NCBI GenBank assembly: GCA_020852755.1
Contig: JADZAF010000192.1
Location: 1-51,040 of the forward strand
Reading direction: 5' to 3'
DNA: 51,040 nucleotides
Origin: Bryobacterales bacterium
Lineage (GTDB): Bacteria; Acidobacteriota; Terriglobia; Bryobacterales; Bryobacteraceae
The notes under the pieces were generated by a model, which saw only the letters and a list, made by a program, of their open reading frames with translations, made no database searches and was not told the DNA's origin. Positions 14,992 to 25,790 of this stretch are shown piece after piece; within the stretch, counting starts at the first letter, position 1, and each line of letters begins with the position of its first letter. A program made the translations under genes and the position numbers.

Positions 14992-15549
14992 GTGCGCTAC
15001 TTTTTCAGAAAACGGCTGCCCGAAGCGACCCGCATCCTGCTGGTGGAAAGCGGTTCCCGCTACCTGTTCGAGGAACTGATCAGCGGGATCCGCAGTTCCT
15101 GGGGGGAGGACATTTTCGTCGATCTGGTCACTTGCTACGCGGGCCTCCCCAAGGGCTTTGTCCCGGAAACCACCCGGGTGTACCGGGTCACGGATTACCG
15201 GGGCCCGGCCGGACGCCGGAGGCTGTTCCAGGAGCTGCTCAGGAACCGCTACTCCATCCTGGGAATCATCTGCTCGGCTGAACCGATCATGACCAAGTGG
15301 AAATGGGCGCTGGCCCTGCGCCTGCCCGCCAAAGTCTTCGTCCTGAACGAAAACGGCGACTACTTCTGGCTGGACTACGGGCACTGGAAGGCCATGCGCC
15401 AGTTCGTGCTCTACCGGGCAGGCCTGGCCGGGGCCGGCGCGGTGCGAACCCTGGCGCGGCTGATCTTCTTCCCGTTTACTCTGTGCTATCTGCTGATTTA
15501 TGCAGGGACGGTGCACCTGGCGCGGTCCCAGCGGAAAGGTGAATTGTGA
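14992..15549 (+). CDS. Protein of unknown function with C-terminal membrane helix
   Basis: I start at GTG 14992, 5 bp after the fusion gene, giving VRYFFRKRLPEATRILLVESGS (185 aa). Conserved-looking blocks are LLVESGSRYLFEEL, DLVTCYAGLPKGF, GIICSAEPIMTKWKWAL and VFVLNENGDYFWLDY. The last 40 residues contain a hydrophobic stretch (LIFFPFTLCYLLIYAG), likely a membrane helix. The layout recalls the N-terminal half of a glycosyltransferase-like Rossmann domain, but I see no nucleotide-sugar motif. Position between a sugar transferase fusion and an oxidoreductase suggests a role in the same envelope glycan or lipid pathway. The stop overlaps the next start by 4 nt (GTGA). Confidence 0.72.
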   Translation: MRYFFRKRLPEATRILLVESGSRYLFEELISGIRSSWGEDIFVDLVTCYAGLPKGFVPETTRVYRVTDYRGPAGRRRLFQELLRNRYSILGIICSAEPIMTKWKWALALRLPAKVFVLNENGDYFWLDYGHWKAMRQFVLYRAGLAGAGAVRTLARLIFFPFTLCYLLIYAGTVHLARSQRKGEL

Positions 15550-16514
15550 AAGCCATTCAAGTTCGAGAGACCGGGGGGCCGGAGCGTTTGGATTACGGGG
15601 AAGCGCCCGTGCCCTCCCCGGCGGCGGATCAGGCCCTGGTCCGGGTCATGGCGGCGGGCGTCAACTACATTGACACCTACCAGCGCACCGGATTCTACAA
15701 GCTGGACCTGCCCTTCGTGCCCGGGATGGAAGGAGCCGGGGTGGTGGAAACGGTGGGGGCCGAAGTGAGCGAGGTGGCGCCGGGCGACCGGGTCGCCTGG
15801 GCCATGGCTCGCGGCGCCTACGCCGACTATGCGGCCGTGCCTGCCTGGCAACTGATCAAGCTGCCCCCGGAAGTCGATTTCGAGACCGGGGCGGCCCTCC
15901 CGCTGCAAGGCATGACGGCGCACTACCTGACCCGCTCGACCTTCCCGCTCAAGCCCGGCGACACCGCCCTGGTCCACGCGGCTGCGGGCGGCACCGGGCT
16001 GCTGGTGGTGCAGATGGCGAAGATCGCGGGGGCGCGCGTTTTCGGGACGGTCTCTACCGAGGAAAAGGCGCGGCTGGCGCGGGAGGCCGGCGCCGACGAG
16101 GTCATCCGCTACACCGAGGAGGACTTCGAGGCCGAGGTGAAGCGCCTCACGAAGGGACGGGGCGTCGAGGTGGTCTACGACTCGGTGGGCGCCAACACGT
16201 TCGACAAGAGCCTCAACTGCCTGCGGCCGCGGGGCATGCTGGTGTCCTTCGGCCAGTCGAGCGGGCCGGTGCCGCCTTTTGCGGTGACCCTTCTGGCTCA
16301 GAAGGGGTCCCTGTTCCTGACCCGTCCCAGCCTCGCTCATTACACCGCAACCCGCGAGGAACTGCTCGGGCGGGCCGCCAACCTGTTCGAGTGGGTCGCG
16401 GCCGGCAAGCTGAAAGTCCGGATCGGACGGCAATACTCTCTGGCCGAGGCTTCCCAGGCTCACAGGGACCTGGAGGGACGCCGGACTACCGGCAAGCTGC
16501 TGCTCATCCCATGA
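15546..16514 (+). CDS. NADPH:quinone oxidoreductase (zeta-crystallin type)
   Basis: This 322-residue medium-chain dehydrogenase/reductase lacks the structural zinc cysteines and matches the quinone oxidoreductase branch: MKAIQVRETGGPERL, GVNYIDTYQRTGFY, PFVPGMEGAGVVE, LPLQGMTAHYLTRST and the Rossmann motif VHAAAGGTGLLVVQMAK (AAGGTG). The residue set GVNYIDTYQRTG is diagnostic for QOR1-type enzymes that reduce quinones with NADPH. The protein is cytoplasmic. The start is GTG, overlapping the preceding stop as GTGA, and the stop overlaps the peptidase start as ATGA. All three genes are therefore likely co-translated. Confidence 0.88.
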   Translation: MKAIQVRETGGPERLDYGEAPVPSPAADQALVRVMAAGVNYIDTYQRTGFYKLDLPFVPGMEGAGVVETVGAEVSEVAPGDRVAWAMARGAYADYAAVPAWQLIKLPPEVDFETGAALPLQGMTAHYLTRSTFPLKPGDTALVHAAAGGTGLLVVQMAKIAGARVFGTVSTEEKARLAREAGADEVIRYTEEDFEAEVKRLTKGRGVEVVYDSVGANTFDKSLNCLRPRGMLVSFGQSSGPVPPFAVTLLAQKGSLFLTRPSLAHYTATREELLGRAANLFEWVAAGKLKVRIGRQYSLAEASQAHRDLEGRRTTGKLLLIP

Positions 16515-17584
16515 GCGAATTCAAAAGCCGGCGCGCTGCGCTGGCAGCCGAACTGGATGAACGCAAGCTGGATGCGCTGCTGGTTACCGCGCTTCCCAAC
16601 GTCCGCTATCTGACCGGCTTCAGCGGCAGCAACGCCGTCACACTGCTGCTGCGGGAGGGAGCGCTGCTGTTCACCGATCCGCGCTACGCTCTGCACGCGA
16701 AACAGGCTTCCGGGCGGGTGAAAGTGTGCCGCGGGCCCCTGCTGAAAGACGTGGTGGAAACGGTCCGGCGCCGTCGCATCCGCCGCCTGGGGTTCGAGAA
16801 GTCGCGTCTGGGATTCGAGGCCTACGATTTTCTCCGGGCCGGCTTGCCCGCCCGCACTGCACTGGAGCCGGTGGCAGCCCTGGTTGAGCGCCAGCGCATG
16901 ATCAAGTCGGATGAAGAGACGGCCCTGGTTCGCGAATCCGTGCGGCTGAACTCGCTGGCTTTCCGGCAATCTCTACGGCATGTACGAGAGGGGATGAGGG
17001 AAACCGACCTGGCCGCCGAGATCGAGTACCGCATGCGGCGGCTGGGGGCGGAGCGCGCGGCCTTCGAGACCATTGTGGCTTTCGGGCGGCACAGCGCGCT
17101 GCCGCACGCGCAGCCCGGGGCGCGGGTCCTGGGCCGCGCCGACTGGGTGCTGATCGACATGGGGGCGCAGTACCAGGGATATGCGAGCGACATGACCCGG
17201 GTGCTGTTCCACGGCCGGGTCTCGCGCCGGGCCCGGCAGCTGTACCGGGCGGTTCTGGAGGCCCAGCTGGCGGCTATCGCCGCCGTGCGGCCGGGCGTCG
17301 CCGCCGGGCGGGTGGACCGGGAGGCCCGCCGGGTGCTGAAGGCAGCCGGGCTGGACCGCTTCTTCACCCATTCCACCGGGCACGGCCTCGGTCTGGAGAT
17401 CCACGAGGCGCCCCGGCTGGGAAGAAACGAGAAGCTGAGGCTCGAGGCCGGGATGACCCTGACGGTGGAGCCGGGCATTTACCTGGAGGAACTGGGCGGC
17501 ATCCGCATTGAAGACACGGTCCTGGTGACCGGCCGGGGGTGCGAAGTGCTCACTCCGACGCCCAAGGAGATTCTCGAAATCTGA
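16511..17584 (+). CDS. Xaa-Pro aminopeptidase / M24 metallopeptidase
   Basis: The 357-residue protein has an N-terminal creatinase domain (LDALLVTALPNVRYLTGFSGSN) and a pita-bread M24 domain. Dinuclear metal ligands are visible: Asp in VLIDMGAQY and ASDMTR, His in THSTGHGLGLEIHE, Glu in TVEPGIY and GIRIED. Enzymes of this group cleave N-terminal residues preceding proline. I start at ATG 16511, which overlaps the oxidoreductase stop (ATGA); a frame open to 16391 overlaps that gene without homology. accB begins 85 bp downstream, an arrangement (M24 peptidase, accB, accC) common in many bacteria. efp is absent from the middle. Confidence 0.88.
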   Translation: MSEFKSRRAALAAELDERKLDALLVTALPNVRYLTGFSGSNAVTLLLREGALLFTDPRYALHAKQASGRVKVCRGPLLKDVVETVRRRRIRRLGFEKSRLGFEAYDFLRAGLPARTALEPVAALVERQRMIKSDEETALVRESVRLNSLAFRQSLRHVREGMRETDLAAEIEYRMRRLGAERAAFETIVAFGRHSALPHAQPGARVLGRADWVLIDMGAQYQGYASDMTRVLFHGRVSRRARQLYRAVLEAQLAAIAAVRPGVAAGRVDREARRVLKAAGLDRFFTHSTGHGLGLEIHEAPRLGRNEKLRLEAGMTLTVEPGIYLEELGGIRIEDTVLVTGRGCEVLTPTPKEILEI

Positions 17585-17669
17585 GCCCGGCCCGGCGGGC
17601 GGCGCCCGGGTTTGAGACCTGGACGTCGGGAAAGCCCGGGCAGCCCTGCGATACACTAAGAAATTTGCG

Positions 17670-18159
17670 ATGACACTTGAAGAAATCCGCGAACTGATCA
17701 AAGTGGTTACGGAGACGGCCATTGCTGAGCTGGAGGTGCAACGCGGAGACAACCGTGTCCGCATCCGGCGGGTGGCTGAAAACCGCACTCCGGAGGTGAT
17801 CTACGCCGCCCCGGCCGGGGTCGCGCCAGCCTCCATCCCCACCCCTCCACCCACCGCTCCCGCTCCGGCCTCCAGTCCTGCCTCCCGCGCCGGGGAAGCG
17901 ACCCCGGAGAAGGCCGCCGAGGGACTCCTCGATCCCAACCTGACCCTGGTCAAATCCCCGATCGTGGGCACCTTCTACGAAGCCCCCGCGCCGGGCGCTC
18001 AGCCTTTCGTGCAGGTGGGCGACACGGTACAGCCGGGCAAGGTGTTGTGCATCATCGAATCCATGAAGCTGATGAACGAGATCGAGGCCGAAGTGGCCGG
18101 TCTCATCGTCAGCAAGCTGGTCGTGAACGGACAGGCTGTGGAATACGGGGAGGCCTTGT

Positions 18160-18179
<20 letters not shown>
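17670..18179 (+). CDS. accB: Biotin carboxyl carrier protein of acetyl-CoA carboxylase
   Basis: BCCP carries biotin between the carboxylase and transferase of acetyl-CoA carboxylase in fatty acid synthesis. The N-terminal [13 protein letters not shown] helix and a Pro/Ala-rich linker (residues ~50-85) precede the biotinyl domain, with the modified Lys in [13 protein letters not shown]. The 169-residue length is standard. No Shine-Dalgarno is evident; TACACT lies 12 nt upstream of the ATG. accC overlaps the last 20 nt in another frame, which indicates translational coupling of the two subunits. Confidence 0.93.
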
Positions 18180-19533
<1,354 letters not shown>

Positions 19534-19539
<6 letters not shown>

Positions 19540-20529
19540 AGGCTCCGCGCCGGGGCGGGGGTGGGTCGTGACGGGGTTAAAAACGGGGGGCTGCGCGCGC
19601 AGGTAGGCGTAGATGGCTCTCAAATCCTCGGGCGGCAGTTGCGACAGGGCAAGCCAGGGCATCAGGGTGAAGCTCTGGGGGCCGGCCTGGGGCGAACCTT
19701 TCTGGGCATAGTCCCGGTAGGCGTAGAAGCGCGCCAGAAACGCCCGTTCGCTCCAGCGGCCGATTCCGGTCTTCTCGTCCGGAGTGATGTTGGAGCTCAC
19801 CACCGTGGCGAAACCGAAGTGGAACCGTTCGCCGCCGGCGAAGCGCATGCCGGGCTTGGGGCTGCCCCGTTCGCGCTGGGTGTGGCAGTCGGCGCACACG
19901 CCGACCGTCGCCAGGTATTCGCCATAGCGGACAGGGTCGCTCCGATCGGGCTGCGGCACGTTCCGGACAGGACGCGGCAGGTCCTTCATCAGCAGCGAGG
20001 CGGGCAGTTTCACTTCGCTCTTCGGCAGGCGGTGACGGATGGGCGGCAGCGTGTTCAGATAGGCCACCAGGCTGAATACGTCCTCGTCGCTCATATGCCG
20101 GTAGTTTTCGTACGGCATGAGCGGAAACAGGGCCCTTCCGTCCCGGCTGATCCCCTCGCGGACGGCCCGGATCTTCTCCCCGTCGGTCCAGGCGCCCAGC
20201 CCGGTCTCCCGGTCAGTGGTGATGTTGGAGGCGACAATCCTGCCCGGCAGGCCGAGTTCCGGCGGGAAGACAACTCCTTTGCCGCGGCCCGATTCCATCA
20301 CCGGCCCGGCCAGGCGCGAAAAGTCGCGCTCCGAATGGCAGCCATCGCAATCCGCCAGTGCGTAAACGTACTTTCCCCGGGCGATGCGCTCCGGAGTCAT
20401 CTCGACCCGGATGGATAGAGGCGGAGCCATTTCGGGTTTGCGCAGGTACAGGTAACTCAGAGTAGCGCCGCTCACGGTCACAACCGCCGCGGCGGCGAAT
20501 CCCAGTCCTCGAATCAGCATTTTCTGCAT
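19534..20529 (-). CDS. Membrane-anchored diheme cytochrome c
   Basis: The 331-residue protein begins with an uncleaved-looking hydrophobic segment ([21 protein letters not shown]) that would hold it in the inner membrane facing the periplasm. Two heme c sites are visible, CDGCH and CADCH, each in a ~130-residue cytochrome c module with its own distal Met candidate (LMPYENY and LMPWLAL). The layout resembles the cytochrome c subunits of membrane alcohol/aldehyde/gluconate dehydrogenases, but no dehydrogenase gene is next to it. I use ATG 20529; the frame is open further upstream without support. It diverges from the sigma factor gene. Confidence 0.82.
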
Positions 20530-20590
20530 GGCTGTTGTGTCCTCTGGATAACTACGCGGGGGAAAGCGTCCGCCGGGGCTCAAGGTCCGG

Positions 20591-20596
20591 TATAAT
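20591..20596 (+). promoter_or_regulatory. Candidate -10 (TATAAT) upstream of the sigma factor gene
   Basis: A perfect TATAAT lies on the plus strand 128 nt before the GTG at 20725, in the space between the divergent cytochrome and sigma genes. No TTGACA-like -35 is at the right distance, so it is only a candidate. Confidence 0.3.
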
Positions 20597-20724
20597 TTCA
20601 AACTAGTTGTCCGTCTTCAGCCGTCCGCTGCCGCTCCGGGGCGGTTGTCCCCGGATCACGAATCAGGGATGTGCGAGCGGCGAACCGCCGCCGCTGGGTG
20701 CAATTTGAGAGGGAAACGGAAGCA

Positions 20725-21306
20725 GTGAGCGCTTTACAGCCTGATGTTACACAACTGCTGGTGAACTGGAGCAAGGGCGACCGCCAGGCTCTGGAGCAGT
20801 TGACCCCACTGGTCTACGGCGAATTGCGGCGGCTGGCTTCGCGTTATCTTCGCCGGGAGCGCCCCGGTCACACGCTGCAGAGCACGGCCCTGGTGCACGA
20901 AGCCTACCTGCGCCTGATCGACCAGCGCTACGTGCAATGGCAGAACCGCGCGCATTTCTTCGGCATCGCCGCACAGATCATCCGCAGAATCCTGGTGGAC
21001 CATGCCCGCGCTCACCAGGCGCAGAAGCGCGGCGCCGACGCCTGTGTTCTCAGTTTGGACGAGGCGGTGGCCGCGCCGGTGAAGCGCGACCTGAACCTGG
21101 TGGCTCTGGACGACGCGCTGGAGGACCTCGCCAGGCTCGACCCTCAGCAGAGCCGGATTGTCGAACTGCGTTTCTTCACCGGTCTCTCCATAGAGGAGAC
21201 CGCCGAAGTGCTGGGCATTTCGCCGGCCACCGTAAAGCGCGATTGGGTGGTCGCCAAGGCCTGGCTGCACCGGCAGCTCAGCCGGAGTGCCGCGCATGGA
21301 GCCTGA
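20725..21306 (+). CDS. ECF-type RNA polymerase sigma factor (TIGR02999-like)
   Basis: The 193-residue sigma factor has region 2 ([56 protein letters not shown]) and region 4 with the [33 protein letters not shown]. The sequence blocks match the ECF subfamily whose genes typically adjoin Ser/Thr kinases in Acidobacteria and Planctomycetes. I start at GTG 20725 ([15 protein letters not shown]), with GAGAGGG upstream; the frame is open to 20671. No anti-sigma factor is visible. The kinase start lies inside the 3' end of this gene (11-nt overlap), so regulation by the kinase is plausible. Confidence 0.88.
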   Translation: MSALQPDVTQLLVNWSKGDRQALEQLTPLVYGELRRLASRYLRRERPGHTLQSTALVHEAYLRLIDQRYVQWQNRAHFFGIAAQIIRRILVDHARAHQAQKRGADACVLSLDEAVAAPVKRDLNLVALDDALEDLARLDPQQSRIVELRFFTGLSIEETAEVLGISPATVKRDWVVAKAWLHRQLSRSAAHGA

Positions 21307-24300
21307 GAGGTGGCAGCGGATCAAAGAGGTCGTGGGCGCGGCGCTGGAAATGGACCCGAGCCGGTTGGCCGCCTACCTGGAGGAGGCCTGCGCGGGCGAT
21401 CCCGAGATGCGTGCCGAGGTGGAATCGCTGATCGGTTCGCACGAGGACGCCGGAGACCTCTACGAATCCCCGGCTCTGCAGGATAACGCCTCGGCGGTAG
21501 CCCGCGCGGCCGGACGCCTGTTATACGGCGACCGCGCGGGTCCTTACCGGCTCCTGGAACAGGTGGGCGAGGGCGGCATGGGTACGGTCTTCCGCGCCTG
21601 CCGGGAGGGCGATGCCGAACGCCGCATGGTGGCTGTCAAGGTGGTGAAGCCCGGCCTGGACAGCGAGCATATCCTGCGCCGCTTCCACCAGGAGCGGCAG
21701 ATCCTGAGCGCCCTGGACCACCCCAACATCGCCCGGCTGCTCGACCTTGGCGTGACCGAGGCGGGCCTGCCGTACTTCGTCATGGAGTACATCGCAGGGC
21801 AGCGCATCGACCAGTACTGCGACCATCACCGCCTGAGCCCGGAACAGAGGCTGCGTCTCTTCCAGGTGGTTTGCCGAGCGGTTCACTATGCCCATCAGAA
21901 GCGGATCATCCACCGGGACATCAAGCCCGGAAACATTCTGATCACGCCCCGGGGCGTCCCTAAACTGCTGGATTTCGGGATCGGGAAGATTCTCGACCCG
22001 GCGCTCGTCTCGCGGACCTACGATCCTACCGTGACGATGTGGCGCATGATGACTCCGGAGTACGCCAGCCCGGAGCAGGTGCAGGGAGAGACAGTCACTC
22101 AGGCCACCGACGTCTACTCCCTGGGGGTGCTGCTCTACGAGTTGCTCACGGGCCACCGGCCTTACCGGCTCGACCGGCGCGGGCCCCACGAGGTGGCGCG
22201 GGCCATCTGCGAGCAGGAACCGGAACGCCCCAGCACCGCCATCAGCCGCACCGAAACGGTAACCGACCCGCGCAGCAGCGGGCCCCTCACCATCACCCTG
22301 GAATCGATCAGCGAGAGGCGCTCCTGCGAGCCGGGCGAGCTCAAGCGCCTGATCGCCGGAGACCTGGACGCCATCGTGCTGATGGCCATGGGCAAGAGAC
22401 CGGGCGACCGCTACGCGACGGCGGAAGCTCTGGCTGCCGACATCGACCGCTACCTCTCCGGCCTGCCCGCAGCCGCGCGCCGCAAGCGCCCCGGCCGGGC
22501 CGTTCGCGCGCTGCTGCTGCGCCACCGGAGCGCGCTGCGGCTGGCGGCCGTGCTTGTGGTGATCGCCGCCGCCGCGGTGCTCGCGGTTCTTGCCTGGTTT
22601 CGGATGGCCGGCCCGCTTTCCACCGCACCCCGGCCTCCGGTCGGCATCCTCCCCTTCACGACCTTTCCGGGATTTGAGTCCCAGCCCTATTTCTCGCCCG
22701 ACGGCAGCCAGGTGGTCTTCACGTGGTACGGGGAAAACAACCAGAATGCGGACGTCTATGTTCAGAAACTGAGCGGCGGCGGGTTGTTCCGGCTGACCAC
22801 CAATCCGGCGGAGGACGTCAGCCCGACCTGGGCGCCCGACGGACAGAGGATTGCCTTCCTGCGCCTCTCGCAAAAGGAAACCGCGGTTTTTGTTTCGCCC
22901 GCCGGGGGCGGCATTCACGGCATGATCACGGAAGTATTCCCAACCCGGATCGAGACCACGGGCCGCCACCTGGACTGGTCCAGCGACGGGCGCTTCCTGG
23001 CCGTCGCGGACAAGCGCGCGGCGGAAGAGCCTTTCGCCATTTTCCTGGTGGAGGCCGCCACGGGGCGCAAGCAGCGGCTCACCCGGCCTCCGGCAAACAT
23101 GGTGGGCGACAGCGGCCCGGTTTTCTCTCCGGACGGACGGCGTGTGGCTTTCATCCGCGCCCTCAGTCCCGGCGTGACCGATATCTACGTCGCGCCGGCC
23201 GCCGGCAGGGAGGGGGAATGGCAAGCGCGCCGGCTGACCTCGGACAACCGCTCCGTGTTCAGCCTGACCTGGACCCCCGACGGACACTGGATTGTCTTTT
23301 CGTCGAACCGCACGGGGAGCCAGAACCTCTGGCGGGTGCGGGTGGAAGGAGAAACCGGCTCCACGCCCCCGGTCCGTTTGCCTGGGATCGCGGACAATGC
23401 GTCCGAACCGGCTTTCTCCCGCGACGGCCGCTGGCTGGCCTGGTCCCAGGTCTTCCGGGACACCAATATCTGGCGCATCGCCCTGGCCGGGCGCCGGCCT
23501 TCCGGTGCGCCCCGCGAGGCGATCGCCTCCACCCTGTACGATTCCAGCCCGCAGGTTTCGCCGGACGGCAAGCGGGTGGCCTTCCGTTCCACCCGTTCGG
23601 GAACCAACGAAATCTGGGTCTGCGACAGCGAAGGGCAGAACTGCGCGCAGGTGACGCGGTTCAACGGTCCGCTGACCGGCTCCCCGCGATGGTCGCCGGA
23701 CGGCCGCTGGATCGCGTTTGACAGCCGGCCCGAGGGGCAGGCCGACATCTACGTAGTGGGAGCGGACGGCGGCTTTCCCCGCCGCCTCACGCAGAATCCG
23801 TCGCCGGACGTGGTGCCGAGCTGGTCCCGGGACGGCAAATGGGTGTATTTTTCATCCAATCGCGACGGAACCTGGCAGGTTTGGAAGGCGCCGGCCGGAG
23901 GCGGCGGCGCGGTCCGGGTGACGAGCGGCGGAGGCTTCGCGCCGCTGGAGTCTCCGGATGGAAGGTACGTCTACTATGCCAAAAGTCCCACTCTGCCGGG
24001 ATTGTACCGGCAGGCGCTCCCAAGCGGCGCCGAGGCCCTGGTCCTGCCTGCCTTGAAGCCCGGTTTCTGGGGATGCTGGGCGGTGGCCAGGGATGGGATC
24101 TACTACATCGACCGGGTGCCGGACGCCAGGGACAACGCCCTCTACTTCCTCGATCCGTCCTCGGGCCAGTCTCACCGGGTCATGGTTCTCGAGAAGCCGC
24201 CCGCGGTGGCCGACGGGGTCCTGGCCCTGGCGCCTGACGGCAGCTACGCGCTGTACACGCAGATCGACCAGGCCGGCGGGGACATCATGCTGGCCCAATA

Positions 24301-24310
24301 CGAGCCCTGA
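21296..24310 (+). CDS. Transmembrane Ser/Thr protein kinase with PD40 beta-propeller
   Basis: The cytoplasmic kinase domain (about residues 85-395) has the Gly loop GEGGMGTVF, the ATP Lys in VAVKVV, the catalytic loop [16 protein letters not shown] and the [10 protein letters not shown] activation segment. The short N-terminal region (1-80) is typical of kinases paired with ECF sigma factors. A single membrane helix (about 414-437, [20 protein letters not shown]) leads to an exported TolB-like propeller with repeated SPDG strands ([61 protein letters not shown]). The outer domain probably senses a ligand or protein. Length is 1004 aa. It overlaps the sigma gene, suggesting one signalling unit. 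Confidence 0.9.
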   Translation: MEPERWQRIKEVVGAALEMDPSRLAAYLEEACAGDPEMRAEVESLIGSHEDAGDLYESPALQDNASAVARAAGRLLYGDRAGPYRLLEQVGEGGMGTVFRACREGDAERRMVAVKVVKPGLDSEHILRRFHQERQILSALDHPNIARLLDLGVTEAGLPYFVMEYIAGQRIDQYCDHHRLSPEQRLRLFQVVCRAVHYAHQKRIIHRDIKPGNILITPRGVPKLLDFGIGKILDPALVSRTYDPTVTMWRMMTPEYASPEQVQGETVTQATDVYSLGVLLYELLTGHRPYRLDRRGPHEVARAICEQEPERPSTAISRTETVTDPRSSGPLTITLESISERRSCEPGELKRLIAGDLDAIVLMAMGKRPGDRYATAEALAADIDRYLSGLPAAARRKRPGRAVRALLLRHRSALRLAAVLVVIAAAAVLAVLAWFRMAGPLSTAPRPPVGILPFTTFPGFESQPYFSPDGSQVVFTWYGENNQNADVYVQKLSGGGLFRLTTNPAEDVSPTWAPDGQRIAFLRLSQKETAVFVSPAGGGIHGMITEVFPTRIETTGRHLDWSSDGRFLAVADKRAAEEPFAIFLVEAATGRKQRLTRPPANMVGDSGPVFSPDGRRVAFIRALSPGVTDIYVAPAAGREGEWQARRLTSDNRSVFSLTWTPDGHWIVFSSNRTGSQNLWRVRVEGETGSTPPVRLPGIADNASEPAFSRDGRWLAWSQVFRDTNIWRIALAGRRPSGAPREAIASTLYDSSPQVSPDGKRVAFRSTRSGTNEIWVCDSEGQNCAQVTRFNGPLTGSPRWSPDGRWIAFDSRPEGQADIYVVGADGGFPRRLTQNPSPDVVPSWSRDGKWVYFSSNRDGTWQVWKAPAGGGGAVRVTSGGGFAPLESPDGRYVYYAKSPTLPGLYRQALPSGAEALVLPALKPGFWGCWAVARDGIYYIDRVPDARDNALYFLDPSSGQSHRVMVLEKPPAVADGVLALAPDGSYALYTQIDQAGGDIMLAQYEP

Positions 24311-24316
24311 TCGCGC

Positions 24317-25024
24317 CTACGCCGGAGAGCTGCCCGCAAACAGGCGCGAGATTCCCGCCTGCAGTTCCAGGAAGATCCGGTCGGGAGGACGGCCGGCGTC
24401 GATCACCTGGAAGCCGTACTGCTTCGCCATGCGGTCCAGCGCCCGGAGGATCCGCCCCTGGTAGTGCACGAAACTCTCGTACATGTCCTTGCCGAACCGC
24501 ATGTCCATCCCGCTCTCCCAGTAATCGAACGCGCCCCGCCCGATCAGCACCCGGGACACCAGGTCCGGCACTTCCGCGCGCAGGTAGTAAACGGCGTGCG
24601 GGACCAGCGCGATGTTCGCCACCACCTGCTCGATCCACTTCGGGTCCGCGCCGCGCGCGGTTCCACGGGCCATGATGGAGAAGAAGTAGCGGTCGGTGAG
24701 GACCACGAAGCCGGCACGCAGCGCCGGGATGATCTGGTTCTCCAACTGGTCGGCGAAATCGGTGGTGTAGAACAGCGTCATGGTAAGCGGGCCCAGCGTG
24801 TTGCCCTGCTTGGCCTGGCGGATGCCCTTGGCGGCCAGCGCGGAGCGGGCCATGCCGGTATCCATCACCGCGTGGCCTTTCTGCTGCAGCCAGCCGCGCA
24901 GCCTGGCGATCTGGGTGCTGCGGCCGACTGCGTCGGGCCCCTCGATGACAATCAGCTTGCCCTGCAGTTCGGAGGGATCGACGCCGGGCAGCGGCTCGCT
25001 GTAGAACTCAAGCGGTCGCGCCAT
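24317..25024 (-). CDS. Thymidylate-kinase-like protein with altered P-loop
   Basis: The 235-residue protein has the thymidylate kinase fold: P-loop, DRY-type motif TDRYFFSIMARG and a C-terminal helical part. The Walker A reads GPDAVGRST, with Arg35 in place of the catalytic Lys that TMK1 (the upstream paralogue) keeps. The LID-like segment has GRGAFDYWESGMDM. The start overlaps the end of the paralogue by 17 nt, so the two are co-translated and may form a heteromer. Catalysis of canonical dTMP phosphorylation is doubtful; a nucleotide-binding or regulatory role, or use of another phosphoryl donor, is possible. It ends 6 bp from the converging kinase gene. Confidence 0.78.
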   Translation of the reverse strand: MARPLEFYSEPLPGVDPSELQGKLIVIEGPDAVGRSTQIARLRGWLQQKGHAVMDTGMARSALAAKGIRQAKQGNTLGPLTMTLFYTTDFADQLENQIIPALRAGFVVLTDRYFFSIMARGTARGADPKWIEQVVANIALVPHAVYYLRAEVPDLVSRVLIGRGAFDYWESGMDMRFGKDMYESFVHYQGRILRALDRMAKQYGFQVIDAGRPPDRIFLELQAGISRLFAGSSPA

Positions 25025-25724
25025 TGGCGTCCTCCGTGCGCAGGCGCAGAACCTGGTTCTTCAGGCTGCCGCCCAGCTTCTCGATCACCACCCGGCGCAT
25101 CTCGGCCTGCTGCTCTTCAATGGTGCCCGTGGCGTCGATCACCTGGAAGCCCATCTCGCTCACCATGGCTTCGTACTCCTCGATGATGCGGCCCTGGAAG
25201 ATGCGGAAACTCTCCTCGACGTTGCGGCTGAGTTCAAGGTCCATGCCGGCCTCGTAGTATTTCAAGGCGTCGCGTCCGCCCAGGATGCGGCCCAGGGCGA
25301 CGTCGATCGGCACGCGGAAGTAGAAACACAGGTTCGGACGCACCGCGAAGCTGTAGAGATTGCGCACCCAGCGCCGGCTCACCCCGCGGGCCACGTCGCG
25401 CGCGAAGGCCGTGTAGGCGTAGCGGTCGGCGCAGACCACGGCGCCGGCCTTCAGGGGCGGCAGGATATTACGCTCCATGCGATCGGCGAAATCGGTGGCG
25501 TGGATCAGGCTGAAGGTCGTGGGAGTGAACATCTCCTTCTTCTTTCCGCGCCGGGTGGTTTCCCTGACCAAATCCGAGGAGTTCCACTCGCTGAAGACCA
25601 CTCCCAGCCCCTGCGCCCTCAGCCACTGGCTCAAAACGGAAATCTGGGTGGATTTGCCGGAACCGTCGATCCCCTCCACCACGATGAGTTTGCCCCTATG
25701 ACGGTTCGGGGCCAAGGCAGGCAT
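25008..25724 (-). CDS. Thymidylate-kinase-like protein (canonical P-loop)
   Basis: The 238-residue paralogue keeps a complete Walker A, EGIDGSGKST (K24), the ADRYAYTAFARDVARG motif and a GGRDALKYYEAGMDLEL segment in place of a short LID. It is longer than typical bacterial Tmk (about 210) and diverges from it, so I leave the symbol blank although it could be the dTMP kinase of this organism. A TATAAT hexamer ends 9 nt before the ATG at 25724 and there is no Shine-Dalgarno; the frame is open upstream on this strand but is antisense to ppx there. It diverges from the Ppx/GppA gene with 66 bp between start codons. Confidence 0.78.
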   Translation of the reverse strand: MPALAPNRHRGKLIVVEGIDGSGKSTQISVLSQWLRAQGLGVVFSEWNSSDLVRETTRRGKKKEMFTPTTFSLIHATDFADRMERNILPPLKAGAVVCADRYAYTAFARDVARGVSRRWVRNLYSFAVRPNLCFYFRVPIDVALGRILGGRDALKYYEAGMDLELSRNVEESFRIFQGRIIEEYEAMVSEMGFQVIDATGTIEEQQAEMRRVVIEKLGGSLKNQVLRLRTEDANGATA

Positions 25725-25733
25725 ACTGGAACC

Positions 25734-25739
25734 ATTATA
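25734..25739 (-). promoter_or_regulatory. Candidate leaderless -10 (TATAAT), thymidylate-kinase-like pair
   Basis: TATAAT on the minus strand ends 9 nt before the ATG at 25724; no Shine-Dalgarno lies between. No -35 is clear. The divergent gene has its own candidate at 25776-25781. Confidence 0.45.
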
Positions 25740-25775
25740 CGGAGCCGGTATGAGGAGGTGTTTTGCCGGCCGACT

Positions 25776-25781
25776 TATGAT
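25776..25781 (+). promoter_or_regulatory. Candidate leaderless -10 (TATGAT), ppx-type gene
   Basis: TATGAT ends 9 nt before the ATG at 25791. The short interval GGGGTATAT has no good Shine-Dalgarno. Both divergent units thus have a -10-like hexamer at the same distance from their start codons. Confidence 0.4.
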
Positions 25782-25790
25782 GGGGTATAT

